DNA of 12,551 nucleotides from UBA11164 sp002420085 (GTDB lineage Bacteria > Pseudomonadota > Gammaproteobacteria > Xanthomonadales > Xanthomonadaceae): the NCBI GenBank assembly GCA_031976395.1, contig DALYLJ010000090.1, positions 1-12,551 on the forward strand, written 5' to 3'. Below are positions 6,400 to 12,551 of this stretch, one piece after another. Every line of letters starts with the position of its first letter. Within the stretch, counting starts at the first letter, position 1. The notes beneath the pieces are model-generated. The model was not told the DNA's origin, searched no databases, and was given only the letters and a program-made list of their open reading frames with translations. Made by a program: the position numbers and the translations under genes.

Positions 6400-7485
6400 A
6401 TGGCTCGACCAACCCACGCGATCATCCACCTCGATGCCTTGCGCCACAATCTGGCGCGTATCCGGCAACTGGCACCCGGCGCCAAGGTCATGGCGGTGGT
6501 CAAGGCCGACGGCTATGGCCATGGCCTGGAGCGCGTCGCGATGGCCTTGCAGGGCGCCGATGCCTTCGGTGTGGCAGCCCTGGCCGATGCCGAGCGGCTG
6601 CGGGCGGCCGGACACAGCCAGCGCATCGTGCTGCTTTCCGGATTCGATTCGCCGGAGGATCTGCCGGATCTGCGGCGTCTGGATGTCGAAGTGGTGCTGC
6701 ACCACGAGAGCCAACTGCGCATCCTCGAATCAGCCCGAGCACAGGGTGAACCCGCCTGGCTGGGCTGTTGGGTCAAACTCGATACCGGCATGCATCGGCT
6801 CGGTTTCGCACCGGAGTCGGCACCGATGTTGATGCAACGACTGGCACGGATTGCCTCGGTTCGGACCGAGCCGGTCTGGATGACCCACTTCGCGCGGTCC
6901 GATGAATTCGACTGTGCCGCCACGGGCGAACAGATCGCACGGTTCAGCAAGGCCCTGGATGGCCTTGCTGGATCACGCTCGCTGGCCAATTCGGCCGGCG
7001 TGCTCGGCTGGCCGGCCAGTCATGGCGACTGGGTTCGTCCTGGCGGAGCGCTGTACGGAATCAGTGTCGTCGCCGGTCGTACCGGAGCGGATTTCGGCCT
7101 GCGCCCGGCGATGTCGCTGGGTACCCGGCTGATCGCCATCAACAGCGTTGCGGCAGGGGAAGCGATCGGCTATGGCGGAGACTTCCGGACCCCTGGCCCG
7201 ATGCGGATCGGCGTTGCCGCGATCGGCTACGGCGATGGTTATCCACGGGCCGCGCCGAGTGGCACCCCGGTGCAGGTCGGTGGACGCCCGGCCCGGTTGG
7301 TCGGACGGGTGTCGATGGACCTGCTGGCCATCGATCTCACGAACCTGCCGGAGGCCAGGGTCGGTGATCCGGTGCTGCTGTGGGGGCCGGAACTGCCGGT
7401 CGAGCGGGTCGCCGCCGCCGCCGCCACCATCGGCTACGAACTGGTCTGCTCGATCACCCGCCGAGTTCGGTTTCTGGAAGCCTGA
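6400..7485 (+). CDS. alr: Alanine racemase
   Basis: A 361-residue PLP-dependent racemase of fold type III that makes D-alanine for peptidoglycan. The N-terminus AIIHLDALRHNLARIRQLAPGAKVMAVVKADGYGHG contains the PLP lysine (Lys35). WVKLDTGMHRLGF, HFARSDEFD and NSAGVLGW mark the barrel. The C-terminal beta domain has AIGYGGDF, whose Tyr is the second catalytic base, and GYGDGYPRA. The VGRVSMDLLAIDL segment corresponds to the conserved GRVxMD motif. Length is typical. The start matches E. coli Alr by alignment from memory, but no Shine-Dalgarno lies before it; a -10-like TAGAAT does. It follows dnaB by 100 bp, the common gammaproteobacterial neighbourhood. Confidence 0.97.
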   Translation: MARPTHAIIHLDALRHNLARIRQLAPGAKVMAVVKADGYGHGLERVAMALQGADAFGVAALADAERLRAAGHSQRIVLLSGFDSPEDLPDLRRLDVEVVLHHESQLRILESARAQGEPAWLGCWVKLDTGMHRLGFAPESAPMLMQRLARIASVRTEPVWMTHFARSDEFDCAATGEQIARFSKALDGLAGSRSLANSAGVLGWPASHGDWVRPGGALYGISVVAGRTGADFGLRPAMSLGTRLIAINSVAAGEAIGYGGDFRTPGPMRIGVAAIGYGDGYPRAAPSGTPVQVGGRPARLVGRVSMDLLAIDLTNLPEARVGDPVLLWGPELPVERVAAAAATIGYELVCSITRRVRFLEA

Positions 7486-7812
7486 GTCGGAAGCGCCGAC
7501 CCACCGTAGCGATCACGGCGTACCGGCGCGCGGCGCCAAGGTATCCCGTCGCCGCGAAAACAGGTGCGCCTGCCGCACCAGGATCGGGATTGCGCTAAAG
7601 TTTCGGAGGCACTGGCCGATATCGATTCGAGTGAACCGGTCGCGCCGTTTCCGGACTGGTCCGAACGCAGGGTGAGGGCAGGACGCGATGCGATACGCAG
7701 ACAGACTGAACGGAATGGCCATGCGCGTCGGCATGTGCTGTCGGCGGTCGATGCACACGGGCCGGGCCGGCTCCGACACACAGCCAGAATCACGCGGACA
7801 GGATCGATCGTG
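7486..7812 (+). other. Gap between alr and the sensor kinase
   Basis: These 327 bases have no secure gene. GTCGG (7486-7490) and CCGAC (7496-7500) make a weak hairpin right after the alr stop. TAAAGT at 7596-7601 is a possible -10 for the kinase operon, with no clear -35. A 41-codon frame at 7688-7813 is listed separately. The kinase frame is open back to 7564, but that stretch encodes Arg-rich, low-similarity residues and is most likely untranslated leader. Confidence 0.5.
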
Positions 7813-7813
7813 A
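7688..7813 (+). CDS. Possible 41-residue leader ORF coupled to the kinase
   Basis: An ATG at 7688 opens a 41-codon frame (MRYADRLNGMAMRVGMCCRR and onward) that ends in TGA at 7811-7813. The TGA shares its last base with the kinase ATG in a TGATG overlap, the same junction as between the two kinase genes. AGGA at 7680-7683 is a short-spaced candidate ribosome site. The peptide is basic, with a CC pair and no recognised domain or membrane segment. It could be a translational coupler or pure chance in GC-rich DNA; I lean slightly to chance. Confidence 0.25.
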   Translation: MRYADRLNGMAMRVGMCCRRSMHTGRAGSDTQPESRGQDRS

Positions 7814-10800
7814 TGCGGATAGTGAGAGTCAGCGATCATCGCCCCGGAGACGACCCGTTCGCCCAGGTCTTCGACGCCAGCGGCTGCACGGTCGAGTATG
7901 TCAGTGACCCGAGCGCCCTGACCCGGATCCTTGCCCAACACGGCTGGCATGCCGTGGTCGCCGATCTCGCCAGCGGCCAGGCTCCCGACGCGGCTGCGGT
8001 GCTGGCCCAGCTTGCCGAACAGGAGACCCCGCTGCCGACCCTGATCGGCCATCCGCTGGCGCGCGAAGCCGAGGCCATCCGACTGTTCGAGCGTGGTGCC
8101 CGCGATATCGTCGCATTCGAGCATCCCGACCGCCTCGGCCCCGCCCTGGCCCGCGAGCACCGGCTGGAGAATCGGATCGAAAGCCTGATCCGACGTGGCC
8201 AACGGATGCGCTGGCTGCTGTCGAACGTCAATGACGCGGTGATCGTCGATGATCGCGAGGGCAGGGTGGTGTTCGCCAATGACCGTTTCCTGTCGATGTT
8301 TGCATTCGACAGCGAGGATGTCGGCCGCCTGCGCCTGGAAGACTACGTCGCGCCCGAATATCAGGTCACGCTGCGCCATCGTCATGATCGACGGATCGCG
8401 GGTGACGACTGCGCACAGCGATTCCAGTTCGAGGGGCTGACCCGTGATGGCCGCCGGATCTGGCTCGATGCACGGGTCGATGTCGTCATCGAAGGCGGCG
8501 AGATCGTCGGCACCCAATCGACCATCGTCGATATCACCGATCGCCGCCAGTGGGAGCGAACCCAGCACGCGCTGCGCGAGATCGCTGGGGCCGCGCTCGA
8601 TGCCACCGATCTGGCCGATCTGTATGGCCGGATCCACTGCATCATCGATGGTCTGCTGCCAGCACCGAACTTCTACGTCGCGATGTACGATGCCGACAAC
8701 GACATGGTCAGCTTCCCGTATTTTCTCGACGAGAACGATGAAGCCCCGCCCCCGCAGAAGCTCGGCGACAGCACCCTGACCGCGACTGTCGTCCGGAGCG
8801 GCAGATCGGTCCTGCTCTCGGCCAGCCCCACTGATGGCGGCGGCAGGGTCGAGACCATTGCTGGCACGCCGCCGGCAGAATGGTTGGGCGTCCCCCTGAC
8901 CATCGATGAGCGGGTCATCGGAGCGATCGCCGTGCAGAGCTACACCGGCGGCGCCCATTACTCGCAACGCCACCGGGAACTGCTCGAATTCGTGAGCACC
9001 CACATCGCGGCCGCGATTCGCCGGACCCAGGCACAATCGCGTCTGCGAGAGAGCGAGGAGATGCTGCGGGCGATCTTCGAGCAAAGCCCGAACATGATCG
9101 GCCTGTTGTCGGTTCCCGAAGGCCGGATCATCGCCGCCAACTCGGAAGCCGTGCGTCGCTACGGTGGCACGGCGGAGGACATGATCGGCCGCACCTCCGA
9201 AGACCTCGACATGTGGGCGGTGCCGGGCGACCGTGAGCGCTACCTGGGCCTGCTGCGCGAGCATGGTACGGTGCGTGATTTCGAGACGGTGATTCGTACC
9301 CGGCAGGGCACGCACTTTCCGGCGATCTACAACGGCGCCCTGGTGACCATCGGCGACCAGCCATACAGCCTCAACATCATGGAAGACATCAGCGAGCGCA
9401 AGCGCGCCGAAGCCATGCTGGTCAGCGAGCGCAACTTCTCCAACGCCCTGATCGAGAATGCCGGCACCCTGATCGTCGTGCTCGACCACGAGGGCCGCAT
9501 CCGTCGCTTCAATCGTTGTGCCGAAACCGTCACCGGATTCACCCTCGACGAAGTCAAGGGCCGCTGTCTGTGGGACGTCATGATGTCGCCGACCCTGTCG
9601 GTCGATGCCCGGCGCACGGCATTCCAGACCTCCCTCGGTATCGATGATGCACGTCCCGAGTTCCGCGAGGTCCACTGGATCGCCCGCAACGGCCTGCTCA
9701 GAACCATCCAGTTCTACAACAGCGCGCTGGACGGACCGCCGGGCGAGGGTCGATTCATGGTCTGCATCGGCATCGACGTGACCGAGCGGTTGCAGATGGA
9801 GCGACAGCTTCGGAACAGCGAAGTGCGTTTGCGCCGTGCCCAGAGCATCGCCAAACTGGGTAACTGGGAATATGACCTGAGCGAGGATCGCCTGTGGTGG
9901 TCAGACGAAGTATTCTCCCTGGTCGGCGCCGATCCGGCCTACGGCACCCCGCGTTTCGACGATTTCCTGAGCCGCCTCCCGGAGGATGAGGGACGGCGCT
10001 TCCAGCATTTCTACCGACAGGCGCTGGAACAACACACCGCGTTCCAGGTCATTCATCGCCTGATTCGCCCCGATGGCCGCACGGTCTATCTCGAACAGCG
10101 CTGCGAGACCGAGTACGACGAGGACGACTCGCCCCTGTTGTCGCGCGGCACCACCCAGGACGTTACCGAGCGCGTGCTGGCCGAGCAGAGCCTGAAAGCC
10201 TCCTTGATCGAGAAGGAAACCCTGCTGCGGGAAATCCATCATCGCGTCAAGAACAACCTCCAGATCATTGCAAGCCTGTTGTATTTCGAGGCCAAGAAGC
10301 TGCGTGATCCGGCAGCACTCGATGCGTTCAAGGGCATCAATGACCGGCTGCGTGCGATGACCCTGGTCCATGAACGCCTGTACGCCTCACAGGTCGGCTC
10401 GGTCGAGTTCGGCGACTACCTCGACGCACTGATTGGCGAATTGCAGCACTCGTGGGGGCGTGAGATGGCTGCGCGGATCACCATTGAAACAGAGACCGAA
10501 CGCGATCTGGTGCTGCCGCTGGACACCGTGCTGCCACTCGGACTGACGGTGGTCGAACTACTGACCAATGCGTTCAAGTACGCCTTCCCCAACCGCGATC
10601 AGGGGCGAGTGAAAGTGGCGGTCGAGCGTGATCACGCAGACCTCTGCATCTGCATCCAGGATGATGGTATCGGCCTGCCTCCGGGGATGGACCCGAAAGA
10701 GCAGGGCGGTTTCGGTTGGAAACTGACCCTGGCCCTGGTTCGGCAACTGGATGGGGTGATCGACTACGACGGCAGCCATGGCCTGCGGATCACGATCCGA

Positions 10801-11007
10801 ATTCCACTGGTCGAACGGATCGGCAACACCAATAGCGAGCCGGTCAGCACAGGCATTCCGCTGACCGGAGACACGATGGGCGGCGATCAGCGGAGCACCA
10901 TGCAGTCCCTTGGCGGGCGTGCAACCGGGGCGCAGCACGGGGCTGATGGTGGCACCACCGAAACTGTCGGGGCGACTCCCGTGCGGACGAGTGGAGCGAC
11001 GGGCTGA
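7813..11007 (+). CDS. Multi-sensor HisKA_2 histidine kinase: pseudo-REC-PAS-GAF-PAS-PAS-PAS-HisKA_2-HATPase
   Basis: A 1064-residue sensor kinase with no membrane segment, so it should sense cytoplasmic signals. Domains in order: degenerate receiver (1-115), PAS (131-246), GAF (253-402; NFYVAMYDADNDMVSFPYF, EWLGVPLTIDERVIGAIAVQSYT), PAS (416-533), PAS (538-660), PAS_3-like (669-786; LGNWEYDLSEDRLWWSDEVF), HisKA_2 with phospho-accepting His809 in REIHHRVKNNLQIIASLL, and HATPase with Asn919 (ELLTNAFKYAFP), DDGIGLP (950-956) and GGFGWKLTLALV. A Gly/Thr-rich tail of about 60 residues follows. HisKA_2 kinases usually phosphorylate stand-alone or hybrid receivers. The ATG at 7813 (AGGA nine bases before it) starts directly at the receiver's first strand; GTG at 7810 is an alternative. 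The stop overlaps the next start by one base, so the two are translationally coupled partners. Ligand unknown. Confidence 0.9.
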   Translation: MRIVRVSDHRPGDDPFAQVFDASGCTVEYVSDPSALTRILAQHGWHAVVADLASGQAPDAAAVLAQLAEQETPLPTLIGHPLAREAEAIRLFERGARDIVAFEHPDRLGPALAREHRLENRIESLIRRGQRMRWLLSNVNDAVIVDDREGRVVFANDRFLSMFAFDSEDVGRLRLEDYVAPEYQVTLRHRHDRRIAGDDCAQRFQFEGLTRDGRRIWLDARVDVVIEGGEIVGTQSTIVDITDRRQWERTQHALREIAGAALDATDLADLYGRIHCIIDGLLPAPNFYVAMYDADNDMVSFPYFLDENDEAPPPQKLGDSTLTATVVRSGRSVLLSASPTDGGGRVETIAGTPPAEWLGVPLTIDERVIGAIAVQSYTGGAHYSQRHRELLEFVSTHIAAAIRRTQAQSRLRESEEMLRAIFEQSPNMIGLLSVPEGRIIAANSEAVRRYGGTAEDMIGRTSEDLDMWAVPGDRERYLGLLREHGTVRDFETVIRTRQGTHFPAIYNGALVTIGDQPYSLNIMEDISERKRAEAMLVSERNFSNALIENAGTLIVVLDHEGRIRRFNRCAETVTGFTLDEVKGRCLWDVMMSPTLSVDARRTAFQTSLGIDDARPEFREVHWIARNGLLRTIQFYNSALDGPPGEGRFMVCIGIDVTERLQMERQLRNSEVRLRRAQSIAKLGNWEYDLSEDRLWWSDEVFSLVGADPAYGTPRFDDFLSRLPEDEGRRFQHFYRQALEQHTAFQVIHRLIRPDGRTVYLEQRCETEYDEDDSPLLSRGTTQDVTERVLAEQSLKASLIEKETLLREIHHRVKNNLQIIASLLYFEAKKLRDPAALDAFKGINDRLRAMTLVHERLYASQVGSVEFGDYLDALIGELQHSWGREMAARITIETETERDLVLPLDTVLPLGLTVVELLTNAFKYAFPNRDQGRVKVAVERDHADLCICIQDDGIGLPPGMDPKEQGGFGWKLTLALVRQLDGVIDYDGSHGLRITIRIPLVERIGNTNSEPVSTGIPLTGDTMGGDQRSTMQSLGGRATGAQHGADGGTTETVGATPVRTSGATG

Positions 11008-12143
11008 TGGCAGCGTTGAAACCCACGGTCTTCGTCGTCGAGGACGAGGCATTGATTGCGCTCGAACTCGTCGATCGACTTCAGGCGCGTGGATTTCGCA
11101 TCTGTGGCCAGGCGGCTCACGGCGAACATGCACTGCAACAGATTCCGACTTCCGGGGCCGATATCGTCTTGATGGATATCCGTCTCGCCGGCCGAATGAC
11201 CGGCCTGGAAACGGCGCGACGATTGCGCGAGCGTTGTGATGTCCCGGTCGTATTTCTGACCGCGTTCTCCGATGGCCGTTGTCTCAAGGACGCCGATGAA
11301 GTGGGCGCCTATGGCTATCTGGTCAAACCTTTCCAGGTGGACGAGCTCAATGCCACACTCAGAACCGCCCTCAATCGTCATGCCTTGGAACGCCGCCTGA
11401 AACAATCCAACGCCGATTTGCACCGATTCGCGGCCGCCATTTCCCATGACCTGCGGCAACCCTTGCGTGCGGTGGCGGGACACCTTGAACTGCTCGATCG
11501 GCAGTTGCATCAAAATCCCGATCACGGTGTGCGTGAACGTGTCCAGATGGCCCGCAACGCAGCAGCCCGAATGGATGCCATGATCGTCGGCCTGCTTGAG
11601 TATTCCTCGATCGGGGAACCAGCGATCGATGGGCAAATCGAAGCGGTCCCAGTCCAGTCTTCGCGGGCCGCCTTGAATCAGGCGATCGAGTTTCTTGAGC
11701 CGGTTACCACCGCATGCGGTGCCAGCATCGTCATTGACGGCGATTGGCCCCTGGTCGAGGTCGATGGCTCGGACCTGGTCAGGCTCTTCCAGAACCTGAT
11801 CGGCAATGCCTGCAAATTCCGGCAGGTGGAAACAGCACCCCACATCCGGGTCCACGCCACGGTCGAAGGGCGCGACTGGAGTGTCGCCATCAGTGACAAT
11901 GGCATAGGCATCGAGCCACGTCGCCTCGATGACGTCTTCGGGGTGTTCAGTCGGCTGCATGGTCGCGATCGCTACGAAGGCTTCGGCCTCGGCCTGGCGA
12001 TCTGTCGTCGAATCGTCGAACGGTACGATGGTCGGATCAGGGCTGAATCGAAAGGTGAGAATCTCGGAACGACCATGGTGTTCGAGCTTCCCGATGTCGT
12101 TGTCCAGCCCAGCGAGCACGTTCAGCCCGAACCTGAACGGTGA
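11007..12143 (+). CDS. Receiver-HisKA-HATPase hybrid histidine kinase
   Basis: A 378-residue cytoplasmic protein. Residues 5-125 are an intact receiver: acidic pair Glu12/Asp13 (FVVEDEA), phospho-acceptor Asp57 (IVLMDIRLAG), Thr85 (VVFLTAFSD) and Lys107 (GYLVKPF). Residues ~136-205 are a HisKA dimerisation domain with His147 in FAAAISHDLRQPLRAVAGHLELL, of the bacteriophytochrome-like class. Residues ~245-362 are the ATPase domain with Asn267 (NLIGNACKF), SDNGIGI (296-302) and GFGLGLAI (325-332). The ATG overlaps the upstream kinase stop (TGATG), and GGAG at 10992-10995 precedes it. The receiver is the natural target of the upstream HisKA_2 kinase and would control this protein's own kinase activity. 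There is no output domain and no downstream regulator in the window, so the final target is unknown. Confidence 0.92.
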   Translation: MAALKPTVFVVEDEALIALELVDRLQARGFRICGQAAHGEHALQQIPTSGADIVLMDIRLAGRMTGLETARRLRERCDVPVVFLTAFSDGRCLKDADEVGAYGYLVKPFQVDELNATLRTALNRHALERRLKQSNADLHRFAAAISHDLRQPLRAVAGHLELLDRQLHQNPDHGVRERVQMARNAAARMDAMIVGLLEYSSIGEPAIDGQIEAVPVQSSRAALNQAIEFLEPVTTACGASIVIDGDWPLVEVDGSDLVRLFQNLIGNACKFRQVETAPHIRVHATVEGRDWSVAISDNGIGIEPRRLDDVFGVFSRLHGRDRYEGFGLGLAICRRIVERYDGRIRAESKGENLGTTMVFELPDVVVQPSEHVQPEPER

Positions 12144-12160
12144 GACGGCGGGCGGCGAGG

Positions 12161-12200
12161 TCGGTGACTCGGTGACTCGGTGACTCGGTGGATCGGTGGA
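12161..12200. repeat. 8-bp tandem repeat, five copies
   Basis: Three exact copies of TCGGTGAC (12161-12184) are followed by two copies of the variant TCGGTGGA (12185-12200). The array lies just after the hybrid-kinase stop codon and outside any gene, so slippage would not shift a reading frame. It is a candidate variable-number locus between strains. Confidence 0.9.
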
Positions 12201-12207
12201 GAGGGTC

Positions 12208-12231
12208 GCTGCCGGCATCAGCATCGGCAGC
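12208..12231 (+). terminator. Hairpin after the kinase operon, next to the dif-like site
   Basis: GCTGCCG (12208-12214) and CGGCAGC (12225-12231) are perfect complements around a ten-base loop, 65 bases after the hybrid-kinase stop. There is no T-tract, so terminator activity is uncertain. Its right arm overlaps by two bases the outermost half-site of the dif-like palindrome. Confidence 0.4.
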
Positions 12232-12269
12232 ATAAACTTCGCATAATGTATATTATGTAACCTTTATGC
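12230..12269. repeat. 40-bp imperfect palindrome with four 11-bp-phased half-sites around dif
   Basis: GCATAAA (12230-12236) and TTTATGC (12263-12269) are perfect complements and share the dyad centre of the dif core. The hexamer GCATAA or its complement TTATGY occurs at 12230, 12241, 12253 and 12264, so each outer copy sits 11 bases from the inner one. Ordinary dif sites have only the inner pair. Confidence 0.7.
12236..12263 (+). other. dif-like XerC/XerD recombination site
   Basis: XerC arm ACTTCGCATAA (12236-12246), central hexamer TGTATA (12247-12252), XerD arm TTATGTAACCT (12253-12263). The inner 16 bases (12242-12257), with the hexamer in the middle, are identical to E. coli dif as I recall it, and the TTCGCATAA arm is like other gammaproteobacterial dif sites. 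The XerD arm matches the consensus TTATGTTAAAT at 8 of 11 positions, with all mismatches in its outer half. It is either the chromosome dimer-resolution site or an attachment site of an element that uses XerCD. The core match is too long to be chance. Confidence 0.8.
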
Positions 12270-12551
12270 AGGCGATGACCCTGGCCCATGAACGCCAGTG
12301 GTGGCCGGCATCCGATGCCAGCAGACCGGTCCGCCGACTACTCCAACCGGACCCAGCGACCGCCTTGCGGCCGCCACACGACTACGGTTCTCATTGTTCT
12401 TCAACGGGCTTCACGACCGGAGCCGGCGCCCCTCACGCGGCGTTTCAACGCCGTGTTAGCCGGCTGCGGCCAGCAGTGACCGCCAACACCGGGAAGTCCG
12501 CAGTCCGGCTGAACACATAGTTGGATTGCATGAGGCGCGCACTTACGGCCA
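12264..12551. other. Region beyond dif without a recognised gene
   Basis: I see no convincing coding region here. An 84-codon frame at 12266-12520 has no ribosome site and no family features after its first residues. Bases 12272-12296 match part of the sensor kinase gene. ACGCGGCGTT (12435-12444) and AACGCCGTGT (12447-12456) form a hairpin of up to ten pairs with one G-U pair. The stretch may be the edge of an integrated element, a decayed gene, or the leader of a gene beyond the window. Confidence 0.5.

Noticed and set aside
7236..7244. Second DnaA-box-like 9-mer (TTATCCACG)
   Set aside because: It has one mismatch at the end and lies inside the alr coding sequence, so it is best explained by codon content.
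7564..7812. Upstream extension of the kinase by 83 residues
   Set aside because: The frame is open, but the residues are Arg-rich and show no domain. The receiver's first strand begins right at the ATG at 7813, which has an acceptable ribosome site.
7513..9675. Long minus-strand open frame of 720 codons opposite the sensor kinase
   Set aside because: The plus strand carries clear PAS and GAF motifs throughout; the antisense frame shows none and is a composition artefact.
10887..12233. Long minus-strand open frame of 448 codons opposite the hybrid kinase
   Set aside because: It is a mirror of the well-supported receiver-HisKA-HATPase gene, typical of GC-rich antisense frames, and has no recognisable domain.
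12395..12460. Possible integron attC site on either strand
   Set aside because: AAC and GTT core boxes can be found about 60 bp apart, but each seven-base box has a mismatch and the inner arms do not pair in the attC pattern. No integrase or cassette is visible.
12266..12520. 84-codon gene downstream of dif
   Set aside because: It starts inside the dif-flanking palindrome, has no ribosome site, and shows no family similarity beyond the short kinase-like AMTLAHER segment.

Overview
The window is a GC-rich stretch of bacterial chromosome. The order rpsF-rpsR-rplI-dnaB-alr, with no priB between rpsF and rpsR, and a Xer/dif core of the gammaproteobacterial type point to a gammaproteobacterium. 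A Xanthomonadales/Lysobacterales-like or related lineage is plausible, but this rests on gene order and protein style, not on a search.

Layout. (1) Bases 1-2778: the 3' part of a class I (Fe-S) fumarase, then a membrane-anchored FMN/Fe-S protein of the glutamate synthase family that lacks the amidotransferase domain. (2) 2790-3164, minus strand: a short ArsC/YfgD-type thioredoxin-fold protein, convergent with the gene before it. (3) 3165-7485: a housekeeping block with an extended -10 promoter, a possible S6:S18 leader, rpsF, rpsR, rplI, a strong hairpin terminator, then dnaB and alr. The rplI-dnaB gap also holds a perfect DnaA box (TTATCCACA) and an 11-bp inverted repeat. (4) 7486-12143: a two-gene signalling operon. 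A 1064-residue soluble sensor kinase (degenerate receiver, PAS, GAF, three PAS, HisKA_2, HATPase) overlaps by one base (TGATG) a receiver-HisKA-HATPase hybrid kinase. (5) 12144-12551: no convincing gene. It holds an 8-bp tandem repeat, a hairpin, a dif-like XerC/XerD site and about 290 bp of unexplained sequence.

How the genes work together. The ribosomal proteins, the replicative helicase and alanine racemase form the usual growth-linked neighbourhood. The two kinases look like a phosphorelay: the HisKA_2 sensor probably phosphorylates the intact receiver of the hybrid kinase, which then feeds an output that is not encoded here.

The most interesting part is the right end. The dif-like site has a perfect XerC arm and central region, a degenerate outer XerD arm, and an extra pair of outer half-sites that give four copies of GCATAA/TTATGY at an 11-bp pitch. 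Just beyond it lies a 25-base segment that matches the HisKA_2 region of the nearby sensor kinase at 24 positions. This may be the chromosome dimer-resolution site, or the scar or boundary of an element that integrates through XerCD.
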